NCBI GenBank assembly: GCA_963666705.2
Contig: CAXXKO010000003.1
Coordinates: 1-37,146, forward strand
DNA: 37,146 bases
Source of the DNA: G963666705 sp963666705
GTDB lineage: Bacteria > Pseudomonadota > Alphaproteobacteria > CADEGL01
Direction: 5' to 3'
The notes below the pieces were generated by a model, which worked only from the letters and a program-made list of their open reading frames with translations, was not told the origin of the DNA and searched no databases. The position numbers were made by a program, and so were the translations under genes. Below, one piece after another: positions 27,351-35,844 of the stretch. Numbering within the stretch: the stretch's first letter is position 1; every line of letters begins with the position of its first letter.

Positions 27351-28583
27351 ATGGAGCTGTGCGACCTCGGCCAACGGCCGGCCCTTGGCGATATCCCGGA
27401 AAACATGCATGCATTCCTCGTCCGGCAGGACCGGTTCGGGCAGCCGCGCGACGCCTGGAAGCGCGAGGTCATCCCGGTCCCCGGAATCGGCCCCCAGGAC
27501 GTGCTGATCTACGTCATGGCGACGGGCATCAACTACAATAACGTCTGGGCCGCCCTCGGCAAGCCGCTCGACGTCATCGCCGAGCGCCAGCGCAAGGGCG
27601 AGCCCGAGGACTTCCACGCCGGCGGCAGCGACGCGGCGGGTATCGTCTGGGCGGTGGGCGCGGCGGTGACGAACGTCAAGCCCGGCGACGAGGTCGTCGT
27701 CCATAGCGGCTGGTGGGAGCCGGACGACCCCTGGGTGCTCTCGGGCCGCGACCCCATGCTCGCGGAAAGCACGCGCATCTGGGGCTATCAGACGAACTAC
27801 GGCAGCTATTGCCAGTTCGCCCGCGCTCAGTCCCACCAGTGCACCCCCAAGCCGAAGGGGCTGAGCTGGGACTCGGCCGCCTGTTACCTGCTCTGCGCCT
27901 CGACCGCCTACCGCATGCTCATGGGCTGGGCGCCCAACGTGGTCGAGCCCGGCGACGTGGTCCTGGTGTGGGGGGCGGCGGGCGGCCTCGGCAGCATGGC
28001 CCTGCAGATCACCGCGGCCATGGGCGGGCGTCCGGTCGCGGTGGTCTCGGACGATGCCAAGGGCCAATTCTGCCTCGATCACGGCGCCGTCGGCGTCATC
28101 AACCGCACCGCGTTCGACCATTGGGGCGTGATGCCCGACGTGAACGATCCCGCCTACCGGGACTGGGCCAAGGGTGCGAGGGACTTCGGCAAGGCGATCT
28201 GGGACGCGGTCGGTGAGAAGGTCAGCCCCCGCATCGTCTTCGAGCATCCGGGCGAGGCGACCCTGCCCACCTCCTGTTTCGTGTGCTCGACGGGCGGCAT
28301 GGTGGTGATCTGCGCCGGCACCACGGGCTACAACGTCACCATGGACCTGCGCTATCACTGGATGCGGCAGAAGCGGTTCCAGGGCAGCCACCTCTCGAAC
28401 GACGAGCAGGCGGCCGCGGTCACCAAGCTGGTCGCGGAGGGCAAAGTCGATCCCGCCCTCTCCCAAACCTATTCCTTCGACGAGATCGGCGAGGCCCATC
28501 AGCTCATGCTCGACAACCAGCATCCGGCCGGCAACATGGCCGCGCTCGTCAACGCGACGGAGCCGGGCCAGGGGGCGGCGTAG
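27351..28583 (+). CDS. Crotonyl-CoA carboxylase/reductase-like medium-chain reductase
   Basis: A 410-residue medium-chain reductase of the enoyl-CoA carboxylase/reductase group. Matching segments include G-I-N-Y-N-N-V-W-A-A-L-G, F-H-A-G-G-S-D-A-A-G-I-V-W, G-D-E-V-V-V-H, W-G-A-A-G-G-L-G-S-M-A (NADPH site), V-F-E-H-P-G-E-A-T and K-R-F-Q-G-S-H347. Ccr converts crotonyl-CoA and CO2 to ethylmalonyl-CoA in glyoxylate-free acetate assimilation. In known carboxylases the Trp-Gly-Tyr/Phe-Glu-Thr Glu helps hold CO2; here it is Gln147. The enzyme may therefore be a plain enoyl- or acryloyl-CoA reductase, or tolerate the change. ATG follows CAGGAGA. No other ethylmalonyl-pathway gene is in the window. 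Confidence 0.82.
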   Translation: MELCDLGQRPALGDIPENMHAFLVRQDRFGQPRDAWKREVIPVPGIGPQDVLIYVMATGINYNNVWAALGKPLDVIAERQRKGEPEDFHAGGSDAAGIVWAVGAAVTNVKPGDEVVVHSGWWEPDDPWVLSGRDPMLAESTRIWGYQTNYGSYCQFARAQSHQCTPKPKGLSWDSAACYLLCASTAYRMLMGWAPNVVEPGDVVLVWGAAGGLGSMALQITAAMGGRPVAVVSDDAKGQFCLDHGAVGVINRTAFDHWGVMPDVNDPAYRDWAKGARDFGKAIWDAVGEKVSPRIVFEHPGEATLPTSCFVCSTGGMVVICAGTTGYNVTMDLRYHWMRQKRFQGSHLSNDEQAAAVTKLVAEGKVDPALSQTYSFDEIGEAHQLMLDNQHPAGNMAALVNATEPGQGAA

Positions 28584-28593
28584 GGTCGGGATT

Positions 28594-28621
28594 TTGGCTC
28601 AGCCCGATTCTCTGCTATAAT
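28594..28621 (+). promoter_or_regulatory. Promoter of the thiolase-like gene
   Basis: TTGGCT (28594-28599) and a perfect TATAAT (28616-28621) are 16 bases apart. They lie in the 99-bp gap after the Ccr-like gene, so the thiolase can be transcribed on its own. Confidence 0.65.
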
Positions 28622-28682
28622 AGGGGAATATTCGCCCAGGTAGGCTCACCCCACCGCGCTCACGGCACACGGGAGACGTTCG

Positions 28683-29846
28683 ATGACCGGCTGCATGATC
28701 GGCTGGGCGCATATGCCCTTCGGCAAGCACGCGAGCGAGGACTACGAGTCCATGATCGCGCGCGTCGTCCGCGATGCGATGGCGGATGCGGGTGTGGGTG
28801 CCCAGGATATCGACGAGACCTATGTCGGCCTCTTCAACGGCGGCATGGAGGCGCAGGACTTTCCCGCCTCGCTCGTATTCCAGGCCGAGGAGGGCCTGCG
28901 CTTCAAGCCCGCGACACGGGTGGAGAACGCCTGCGCCACCGGCTCGGCCGCCATCCACCAGGGCCTCAAGACCATCGAGGCGCGGCGCGCGCGTATGGTC
29001 CTGGTCGTCGGTGTCGAGAAGATGTCCCACGTCCCGGGCGAGCGCCTGGGCGGCATCCTCATGGGGGCGAGCTACGTCAAGGAGGATGCGCGGCACGAGA
29101 GCTTCGCCGGCGTCGTCGGCTATCTGACCAACCTCTATTTCCAGCGCTACGGCGACCAGTCTGACGCGCTCGCCCGTATCGCCGCCAAGAACCACCGCAA
29201 CGGGGTCGCCAACCCGCTGGCCCACATCCGCAAGGACCTGGGCTACGACTTCTGCCGCGAGGTCTCGGACAAGAACCCGTTCGTCGCCCCGCCCCTCAAG
29301 CGCACCGACTGCTCGATGGTGTCCGACGGCGCGGCGGCGGTGGTGCTGGCGGATGTCGAGACGTCGCTCCGCATGGAGAAGGCGGTCGTCTTCCGGGCCG
29401 CCCAGCAGGTCAACGACCTGTTGCCCATGAGCCGGCGCGATATGACCCGCCTCGAGGGTTGCGAGATCGCCTGGCAGCGTGCTTTCGCGGAGGCCGGCGT
29501 GACCCTCGACGACCTCGACCTCGTGGAGACCCACGACTGCTTCACCACGGCCGAGCTCATGCAATACGAGGCCATGGGCCTCACGTCGTTGGGTGAGGGC
29601 GCGCGCGCCATCCTCGAGGGCTGGACCGAGAAGGACGGCAAGCTTCCCGTCAATCCGTCGGGCGGCCTCAAATCGAAAGGCCACCCCATTGGCGCCACCG
29701 GCGTCTCCATGCACATTCTCGCCGCCATGCAGGTGAACGGCGAAGCGGGAGGCATCCAGGTCGAGGGCGCCGAGCTGGCGGGTGTCTTCAATATGGGCGG
29801 CGCTGGCGTCGCCAACTATTGCAGTATTCTCGAGCCGCTGCGCTGA
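28683..29846 (+). CDS. Thiolase-family acetyl-CoA acetyltransferase (SCPx-like)
   Basis: A 387-residue thiolase-fold protein. The nucleophile is C84 in V-E-N-A-C-A-T-G-S-A. The second-half residues lie in V-E-T-H-D-C-F-T-T-A-E-L and G-G-L-K-S-K-G-H-P-I-G-A-T-G. The H-D-C-F form, in place of the N-E-A-F of degradative and biosynthetic thiolases, points to the SCPx/lipid-transfer type, whose substrates are often branched or sterol-like acyl-CoAs. No separate lipid-transfer domain is attached. ATG follows GGGAGACGTTCG. Being next to the Ccr-like gene it may act in the same acyl-CoA route, but its own strong promoter means they need not be co-regulated. Confidence 0.87.
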   Translation: MTGCMIGWAHMPFGKHASEDYESMIARVVRDAMADAGVGAQDIDETYVGLFNGGMEAQDFPASLVFQAEEGLRFKPATRVENACATGSAAIHQGLKTIEARRARMVLVVGVEKMSHVPGERLGGILMGASYVKEDARHESFAGVVGYLTNLYFQRYGDQSDALARIAAKNHRNGVANPLAHIRKDLGYDFCREVSDKNPFVAPPLKRTDCSMVSDGAAAVVLADVETSLRMEKAVVFRAAQQVNDLLPMSRRDMTRLEGCEIAWQRAFAEAGVTLDDLDLVETHDCFTTAELMQYEAMGLTSLGEGARAILEGWTEKDGKLPVNPSGGLKSKGHPIGATGVSMHILAAMQVNGEAGGIQVEGAELAGVFNMGGAGVANYCSILEPLR

Positions 29847-29871
29847 CCCAGGCGCGAACGGCTCGTATAAA
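29843..29871 (+). promoter_or_regulatory. Promoter of the interrupted lipoprotein gene
   Basis: CTGACC (29843-29848) and TATAAA (29866-29871) are 17 bases apart; the -35 overlaps the thiolase stop. It is followed by AAGGAG ahead of the TTG start. Confidence 0.5.
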
Positions 29872-30083
29872 AAAATGGGGCAAGCGTTTGGATTCCTTCA
29901 ACGCACCGTTAAGGAGACGAAGCATTGTCGAAATCCAGGACCAGGCTATTTCTGACCGCACTGATGCTTGTGGGGATGGCGGCCACGATCGGTGCCTGCC
30001 AGCGCCCGACGGAAACGGAGCTGCGGACGGCCGGCTGGACGCCGCACCAGGTGGTGGCGCGCGGCACGCCGATCTATTGCTAT

Positions 30084-31158
30084 CGTCCCTATCCGGTTAA
30101 TGCAGGTAGCGACCGAGTGTTCTTTATATGTTCGCTCTAAGGGTGTACTGTTCCCGCCTCTGAGGATTGGTCGGGAGACAGGGCATGAGCGGCTTGTTGA
30201 CGTTCCAAGAGCGCTACCGAGACGAGGAATCGTGCATCCTGGCCTTGGCGGATCGACGCTGGCCGTCTGGGTTTGCGTGCGCCCGCTGCGGGCACCGGCG
30301 GGGCTATCGGCACAAGGCGCGGGCGCGCGTCTTCGAATGCGCGGCTTGCGGTCGTCAAGAGTCGGTGACGGCGGGAACCATCTTCCACCGCACCCGCACA
30401 CCGTTGCCCAAATGGTTCCTGGCGGCGTGGTTGATGGGGCGGGACAAGCGCGGGGTCTCGGCCCTGTTCCTGGCGCGCGAGCTGGGGCTTCGCTATGAGA
30501 CCGCATGGCTGATGGCTCACAAGCTGCGCCATGGCTTGGCGGAGCGGCCGGAGGCGTTGCTGGACGGCATGGTCGAGGTCGATGAGAGCTACTACGGCGG
30601 GCGCGGCAAGCCCGAGAGCCGGGGCCGCGGGATGGCCAATGCCAACAAGAGCCTGCTCGTGCTGGCGGTGGAGAAGGTGGCGGTGGCGCCGGGCAAGGGG
30701 GTCGAGGGCAGCGGCTTCGTCGCCGGCCGGGCGCGGCTTGCCATCCTGCCCCGGGCCAATGCCGAGCAGCTCGGCGGCTTCGTGCGGGCCGCCGTGACGC
30801 CGGGCGCGCGCCTGCTGACCGACGATTTCAAGGGCTATGCCGGGCTCGGCGCCGTCTACCGGCACCAGCCCACCGTCCAAGGCCAAGGCAAGAACGCCGA
30901 GACGCAGATGCCGATCATCCACGTCCTGTTCAGCAACCTCAAGACCTGGCTCAACGGCACCTACCATGGCGTCAGCGCCAAGCACTTGCCGCGCTATGGC
31001 CGGGAATGGGCCTATCGCTTCAACCGCCGCCGGCGGATCGACGACCTCGGCGACTTCGTCCTGAGCCGCGCCATGGCCCGGCCAACCATCACATACCGCC
31101 AGTTGATCCACGGCTTGCAACCCCAGGGCGCACGACCTGCCTTAACCGGATAGGGACG
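30084..31158 (+). mobile_element. Complete IS1595-family insertion sequence
   Basis: A 1075-bp element with 24-bp terminal inverted repeats starting CGTCCCTATCCGGTTAA (23 of 24 positions match). It is flanked by the exact 8-bp direct repeat ATTGCTAT (30076-30083 and 31159-31166), the target-duplication length expected for IS1595. It carries one transposase gene and no passengers. Perfect duplications and intact ends suggest a recent insertion. Confidence 0.95.
30185..31153 (+). CDS. IS1595-family (ISXO2-like) transposase
   Basis: A 322-residue transposase. The N-terminus has a zinc ribbon with C-A-R-C-G and C-A-A-C-G pairs. The ISXO2-type catalytic domain follows with V-E-V-D-E-S-Y-Y-G-G and L-L-T-D-D-F-K-G-Y acidic residues and the family's C-terminal L-K-T-W-L-N-G-T-Y-H-G-V-S-x-K-H-L-x-R-Y with F-N-R-R-R. 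The frame is intact and the stop lies inside the right inverted repeat. ATG at 30185 follows a CGGGAGA site. It is probably active. The third catalytic residue in the H-x3-S-N-L-K segment appears to be the Asn of some subgroups. Confidence 0.93.
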   Translation: MSGLLTFQERYRDEESCILALADRRWPSGFACARCGHRRGYRHKARARVFECAACGRQESVTAGTIFHRTRTPLPKWFLAAWLMGRDKRGVSALFLARELGLRYETAWLMAHKLRHGLAERPEALLDGMVEVDESYYGGRGKPESRGRGMANANKSLLVLAVEKVAVAPGKGVEGSGFVAGRARLAILPRANAEQLGGFVRAAVTPGARLLTDDFKGYAGLGAVYRHQPTVQGQGKNAETQMPIIHVLFSNLKTWLNGTYHGVSAKHLPRYGREWAYRFNRRRRIDDLGDFVLSRAMARPTITYRQLIHGLQPQGARPALTG

Positions 31159-31348
31159 ATTGCTATACCTCCATCGGCAACCGGCAATGTTACGCCGAGC
31201 CGGTGATCGGCGAGCAGCGGCGCCTCATCCGTGCCTATGCTCCCATGGCCCAATAGGCCGGCGGTTTCCGGCGGGCGCGTCTGGCGCCCCGCGCGCGCCT
31301 GCGATAGGCTGTCGGGCGGCGAATGGAACGAGGATGTGAGAGGGCCCG

Positions 31349-32014
31349 ATGAAGAGGCTCGCCGGCGCCGCTCTGTTGCTGATGGCGGTTTGCGCCCCGG
31401 CCCCGGCTGCGGTCGATGTGCCCGAGAGCTATGGCGGCGCCATGCGGTGGTACCGGTCCGCGGCCGAGGACGGGAACCCCAAGGCGCAGTTCTATCTCGC
31501 CCACATGTACGAGCACGGCATCAATGTCGAGCCCGACATGGAGGAGGCCATCCACTGGTACGACAGCGCCGCCGCGCAAGGCTATGCCGAGGCCCAGTTC
31601 AAGCTCGGGCTCTTCGCCCAGACAGGCCAGGGCGCCGAGCCGAGCCTGGCCAAGGCTCGCGAATGGTACGCCCTCGCGGCGGAACAGGGCCTCGGTGCGG
31701 CGCAATACAATCTCGGGGTCCTGCTCGATCGCGGCATGGGCGGGCCGCGCGACACGGGCCAGGCGCGCGAATGGTTCCGCCGCGCGGCGGAGCAGGAGCT
31801 GGTCGCCGCCCAGTATGCCCTGGGCGTGCTGTTGGCCAGTGGCGCCGGCGGCGCCCAGGACAAGGTAGAGGCTTTCATGTGGTTTTCCGTGGCGGCGCGC
31901 GGCGGCAATACCCTGGCCGCCAATGCCCGCGATGAGATGGTCAAGGCGATGACGCCGGAGGAGATCGAATCCGCGCGGGCGCTTGCGGCCGCGCGCACCG
32001 AGGCGGCCGAATGA
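31349..32014 (+). CDS. Secreted Sel1-repeat (TPR-like) protein
   Basis: A 221-residue protein with a cleavable signal peptide (K-R-L-A-G-A-A-L-L-L-M-A-V, cut near A-P-A-A) followed by about four Sel1-like repeats of ~36 residues. Each has the A-x-x-W/Y-Y/F-x-x-A-A-x-x-G and A-Q-F/Y-x-L-G pattern. Such repeats form helical scaffolds for protein contacts in the periplasm. The last helix is charged. ATG follows GAGAGGG. The next secreted gene overlaps its stop (ATGA), so the two are probably co-translated. Partner and role are unknown. Confidence 0.85.
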   Translation: MKRLAGAALLLMAVCAPAPAAVDVPESYGGAMRWYRSAAEDGNPKAQFYLAHMYEHGINVEPDMEEAIHWYDSAAAQGYAEAQFKLGLFAQTGQGAEPSLAKAREWYALAAEQGLGAAQYNLGVLLDRGMGGPRDTGQAREWFRRAAEQELVAAQYALGVLLASGAGGAQDKVEAFMWFSVAARGGNTLAANARDEMVKAMTPEEIESARALAAARTEAAE

Positions 32015-32457
32015 TGCCGGCGGCCGCGAGGCGCCGTGCGTCGCGGCGTTGGGTGCCCGGCCTGCTTCTCGCGCTCGCGTTCGCAGCGGCGGCAATGGCC
32101 CAGGACTATCCGACACCCGACTTCAACCGCGAGCTCGAGGTCGTTGAAACGATCAGGGAGCTCTACGCGGTGGTGACGCTCCTCGCCGCCGAGCGCGACC
32201 AGATGGGCTATGCCGATCAATGCGGAATCGGTGTCCGGTCGATCGAGGATCAGATCGAGATTTTTGGCGTGCCGTCGAAGGATGACCTCAAGCGCGCCTG
32301 GATTTCCTGTTACGAGATCTATCTGAGGCTGCGCCCGGTCGATGAGCCGGAGGACACGGGCGGAGCGACGCCAGAATTGCGCCTCGATCCCGCCAATCCG
32401 AACCTGCCGCTCGACGCGCCGCCCGGCTACATGAACACCCCGTCCGACTCGTCCTAG
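32011..32457 (+). CDS. Secreted hypothetical protein
   Basis: A 148-residue protein I do not recognise. It has an Arg-rich N-terminus, a hydrophobic core (G-L-L-L-A-L-A-F-A-A-A-A) and a likely cut after A-M-A. The mature part is helical and acidic, with two Cys (in D-Q-C-G-I and I-S-C-Y) that could form a disulfide, and ends in a Pro/Asp-rich tail. It overlaps the Sel1-repeat gene by 4 bp, suggesting the two act together in the periplasm. Confidence 0.75.
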   Translation: MMPAAARRRASRRWVPGLLLALAFAAAAMAQDYPTPDFNRELEVVETIRELYAVVTLLAAERDQMGYADQCGIGVRSIEDQIEIFGVPSKDDLKRAWISCYEIYLRLRPVDEPEDTGGATPELRLDPANPNLPLDAPPGYMNTPSDSS

Positions 32458-32494
32458 CGGTTCGAGCCTGACCATTGGCTCGCAGGCACGGGAA

Positions 32495-32708
32495 ATGGCA
32501 ATGGATTTCAGCTTCACGGACGAAGAGCTGGCGCTGCGCGAGAGCGTGCGGGAATTCGCGCGAGGGGGAGGGCTACCGCCTGCGCGGCACCAAGCATTTC
32601 ATCTCGAACGGCGGGGTCGCCGACTTCGTGACCGTCTTCGCCAAGACCGACATGGACGCGGGCCACCGGGGCATCAGCGCCTTCGTCGTCGAGAGGGATA
32701 CCCCCGGC
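32495..32708 (+). pseudogene. Acyl-CoA dehydrogenase remnant
   Basis: Starts M-A-M-D-F-S-F-T-D-E-E-L-A-L-R-E-S-V-R-E-F-A, the classic N-terminus. It then jumps, with loss of frame at about 32561, to E-G-E-G-Y-R-L-R-G-T-K-H-F-I-S-N-G and F-V-T-V-F-A-K-T-D with A-F-V-V-E-R-D-T-P-G, the middle beta domain. Roughly 100 residues of the first helical domain and the whole C-terminal half, including the catalytic Glu, are missing. This is an internal deletion plus C-terminal truncation, not a simple sequencing slip. Confidence 0.85.
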
Positions 32709-33005
32709 GGACCGACGGTAATCGTCACCCCACTCGATCCCTTGGGCTCGCATGCTCTTCATCACATGAAACGCGCGCGCTATACTCTCGACCGTCGCAG
32801 TCTGTGGCATTGGGGGGGCTCCTTCTCGTGGATCTCGACCACCCACTCGGAGTACCCCCTCTTACCCGTCTGACACAAACTCTCATACATCACCCCGGCC
32901 GCGGGCCGCTGGCCGCTGGCCGCGTGGCGCGAACGCGGGGTACAGTGCATGAAGCGCGCTGGGTCCCGGCGCCCCAGTCCAATCGAGAAGGTGAGGGGGA
33001 GTCAC
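32709..33005. other. Non-coding gap after the dehydrogenase remnant
   Basis: About 300 bases with no credible gene on either strand. It contains a short GGCCGCT repetition near 32906-32920 and, at its end, the GGTGAGGGGGAG ribosome site of the aminotransferase. It is probably debris from the deletion that left the dehydrogenase remnant. Confidence 0.5.
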
Positions 33006-34402
33006 ATGCCAGAGATGTTCGACAATTCGGCCGTCGCCAGCGATGCCGCCCATCAGGTCCATGGCTTCACCAACCTGAAGACCTTCACCGAGACGGGCGG
33101 GCTCGTCATCACCGAGGGGGACGGCGTCTACGTCAGGGACCAGAACGGCAAGCGCTACTTCGACGCGGTCGCCAGCATGTGCGCCGCCGCCTTTGGCTTC
33201 AGCGAGAAGGAGCTGGCCAAGGCGGCCTACGAGCAGATGCTGAAGTTGCCCGTCTATCACAATATCGTCGCGTCCTCGAACCTGCCCGCCATCGCCCTCT
33301 GCGACAAGCTCGTCGAGATCACGCCAGCCGCGATGAGCAGATCTTTCTGGTCAACTCGGGCTCCGAGGCCAACGACACGGTGGTCAAGCTCGTCTGGTAC
33401 TACAACAACGCCCTGGGCCGGCCCGAGAAGAAGAAGATCCTCTCCCGCCGCGGCAGCTATCACGGCAGCACCGTGGCGGCGGCGAGCCTCACGGGTCTCG
33501 ACGTGGCCCATATGGGCTTCGACGTGCCCCTCGACCGCTTCGTCGCCGTCGACGGCCCGGACATGTATCACGAGATGGAACCGGGCGAGACGGAGGAGGC
33601 CTACGCCGCCCGCCTGATCGCGCGCCTCGAGGCGGTGATCCTGGCCGAGGGGCCGGAGACGGTCGCCGCCATGATCGTCGATCCCCTGGCCGTCTCGGGC
33701 GGCGTGCGGCTCTCGCCCAAGGGCTACTTCGCCGGGCTCCAGGCGCTCCTGCGCAAGCACGACATCCTGTTCGCGGTCGACGAGGTGATCTCGGGCTTCG
33801 GGCGCACTGGCAACATGTTCGGGTGCGAGACCTTCGGCTTGGCACCCGACATCATGACCGTGGCCAAGGGCATCTGCTCGGCCTACATGCCGCTCGCCGC
33901 CGTCGCGATCAGCGGTGCGGTCTTCGAAGCCATGGCCGAGAAGAGCGATGAAGTCGGCATCTTCTTCCACGCATTCACCACGGGCGGGCACCCCACGACC
34001 TCGGCCGTGGCGCTGCGCAACATCGAGCTCATCGAGGAGCGCGACATCATCGGCCACGTCCGCGCGGTCGTGCCCCGCTTCCTCGCCCGCCTCCACGGCA
34101 TGGGCGCGCATCCGCTGGTCGGCGATACCCGCGGCGTGGGCCTCATGGGCGCGGTCGAGCTGGTCGCTGAGAAGGCCACGCGCCGGCCGTTCCCGGCCGA
34201 GGTCAAGCCCCGGCTCGGCGCCTATGTGAAGGAGCGCGCGCTCGAGCACGGCATGATCCCGCGCGGCTTCGGGGAAACGCAGAACTTCTCGCCGCCGCTG
34301 ATCGTGAGCGAGGCGGAGATCGACCATCTCTTCGACATCTACACCCGCACCCTCGACGACGTGGCCGCCCTCCTGCGCGCCGATGGCCTCCTCGCGGCGT
34401 GA
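33006..34402 (+). pseudogene. Class III aminotransferase with one frameshift
   Basis: A PLP-dependent omega-amino-acid type aminotransferase of about 465 residues, intact except for one lost base near 33327-33329; an added C would read T-P-A-R-D-E-Q-I-F-L-V-N-S-G-S-E-A-N-D. Before it are T-E-x-G-G-L-V-I-T-E-G-D-G-V-Y-V-x-D and the Y-H-N-I segment. After it are the cofactor motifs G-S-E-A-N-D, S-Y-H-G-S-T, D-E-V-I-S-G-F-G-R-T-G and the Schiff-base Lys in D-I-M-T-V-A-K-G-I. It would move an amino group between an amine or omega-amino acid and a keto acid. A ribosome site GGGGGAG precedes the ATG. It is either a recent lesion or an assembly error. Confidence 0.88.
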
Positions 34403-34439
34403 CGAGGGCCAAGGTGCCCGGTGCATCGAATCTTGATGC

Positions 34440-34601
34440 TTGGAACCCTCTCCCCTGTGGCGAGAGAGGGTGGCGCGCATAGCGCGCCGGGTGAGGGCGT
34501 GGCCGCCCGAAGGCGGCCAAAAGAGTCTTAAGACGCGCGGACGCGCACCCCCTCACCCCGGCCCTCTCCCCAAGGGGAGAGGGGGATTCTTGCGTCGGGT
34601 T
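34440..34601 (+). repeat. Dispersed palindromic element, unexpanded copy
   Basis: A 162-bp relative of the element at 4138-4774 in the same orientation. It has CCCTCTCCCC, a single GCGCGC-ATA-GCGCGC palindrome plus GGGTGAGG where the other copy has its tandem array, GGCCGCC-CGAA-GGCGGCC, AAAGAGTCTTAAGACGCG, CCCTCACCCCGGCCCTCTCCCC and GGGGAGAGGGGGATTCTTG. It fills the gap between convergent aminotransferase and M24 genes, where its stems could act as a two-way terminator. Confidence 0.85.
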
Positions 34602-34608
34602 GTCTCCT

Positions 34609-35844
34609 CTACGCCAGCAGCGCGTCCTCGTAGGGAAAGGTGGAGAGGAGCTGGTAGCCGTCCTTGGTGATGAGGACCTGCTCCTCGAGCTTCACCCCCT
34701 CGGCCCCGCCCTGGGCGCCGATATAGCTCTCGACGCAGACGGTCATGTTCTCCTCCAAGACGCCGTCGTAGCCCTCGTCGTCCCAGTCCTGGGGATGCTT
34801 GATCATGGGCCATTCGTCGCTCATGCCGATGCCGTGGATCGAGGTGGGGTAGCGGTTGGCCACGAACTCGTCGGGGATCTTCCAGCCCGTCTCCATGATC
34901 TCCCGGAAGCTCACCCCCGGCTTGATGAGCGCGAGGTTGAACTGGATGTTCTCGTAGGCGGTCCGGTAGAGCCGGCGCTGCTCGTCGGTCGGCTTGCCGG
35001 GGCCGCAACGGAAGGTGCGCGAGACATCGGCCACGTAGCTGAAAGGCCCGACCATGCCGCAGTCGAAGCCCAGGAGCTCGCCGGCGCGGATCATGCGGTC
35101 GCCCGTCTCCTGGCCCCACGGGTTGGTGCGCCCGCCCGAGACGAGGGCCCGGTACTCGATCCACTCGCCGCCCAGCGCGATGTTGCGCTCGTGCAGGAGG
35201 GCGAACAGCGCGTTCTCGGTCATGCCGGAGCGCAAGGCCTCGCGCATCCGCGCCATGCCCGCGTCGGCCACGGAGATCGAGAACAGCATGCAGGCGACCT
35301 CGTCCGCCGACTTGATGGCCCGCGCCTGCTCCAGCATCGGCTGGGCGGCCACGATATCGAGGCCCGCGTCCGCGAGCGCCGCCGTGCCCGTCGGGTCGAG
35401 CATATCGACGGCAATGCGCTTGCCGCCGCCCGCGGCCTTCAGGAGCGCCGCCACCTGGCCCGCCCAGTCCCTGGCCTTCTCGTCGATGCGCGGTCCGGCC
35501 CAGAAGTAGTTGAAGATGGGCATGGGGCGGATCTCGGCCAGGGTCTCGAGCGGCGCCAGCGCGCCGACGGAATCGCCATCGAACAGCACCGCGCCGCCTT
35601 CGGCCGGCACGAAGGCCGCGCGGAAGGGGGTGTGGAAGTTGAACATGGAGCCCGAGCGCGTGCCCGTCGCGTAGCGGATCGAGAGCGGGCCGAGGAGGAT
35701 GGCGCCGGCGAGATCGTCGGCCGCGAGCTGGTCCTGGAAGCGCCCGAGGCGGTACGAGCGCAGGCGCGCCATGTCGATCTGGGCCTCGATGTCCTTGAGG
35801 CCCATGCCCGGGGTGCGGCGGGCGAGGTAGGTGGGCTCGGTCAT
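34609..35844 (-). CDS. M24 (creatinase/prolidase-fold) metallohydrolase, DddP-like
   Basis: A 411-residue pita-bread-fold protein. Its sequence is closer to the DMSP lyase DddP than to ordinary Xaa-Pro peptidases: A-R-L-R-S-Y-R-L-G-R near the start, I-R-Y-A-T, F-R-A-A-F, G-G-E-W-I-E-Y-R, S-G-G-R-T-N-P-W, H337-G-I-G-M-S-D343-E-W-P and K-L-E387-E-Q-V-L-I-T. Equivalents of DddP iron ligands are D261, D273, H337, E372 and E387, and the catalytic Asp is D343. The second Asp of DddP's F-D-T-D is G263 here, so lyase activity is uncertain. ATG 35844 lies behind AGGAGGAG. It is convergent with the aminotransferase and divergent from the MFS gene. Confidence 0.8.
   Translation of the reverse strand: MTEPTYLARRTPGMGLKDIEAQIDMARLRSYRLGRFQDQLAADDLAGAILLGPLSIRYATGTRSGSMFNFHTPFRAAFVPAEGGAVLFDGDSVGALAPLETLAEIRPMPIFNYFWAGPRIDEKARDWAGQVAALLKAAGGGKRIAVDMLDPTGTAALADAGLDIVAAQPMLEQARAIKSADEVACMLFSISVADAGMARMREALRSGMTENALFALLHERNIALGGEWIEYRALVSGGRTNPWGQETGDRMIRAGELLGFDCGMVGPFSYVADVSRTFRCGPGKPTDEQRRLYRTAYENIQFNLALIKPGVSFREIMETGWKIPDEFVANRYPTSIHGIGMSDEWPMIKHPQDWDDEGYDGVLEENMTVCVESYIGAQGGAEGVKLEEQVLITKDGYQLLSTFPYEDALLA

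Larger units (their letters stand above)
29925..31256 (+). pseudogene. Small lipoprotein gene split by an IS1595-family insertion
   Basis: The first part (29925-30083) starts with TTG behind AAGGAG and encodes a lipoprotein signal: basic S-K-S-R-T-R, a hydrophobic stretch, and the lipobox I-G-A-C with acylated Cys near residue 25. At T-P-I-Y-C-Y the reading is broken by the IS. Removing the IS and one copy of the 8-bp duplication ATTGCTAT joins it in frame to 31167-31256 (T-S-I-G-N-R-Q-C-Y-A-E-P and on to TAG at 31254), giving an intact 82-residue protein. As it stands the frame runs into the IS and stops at 30140 (71 residues). It is probably a small envelope lipoprotein of unknown role. Confidence 0.88.
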
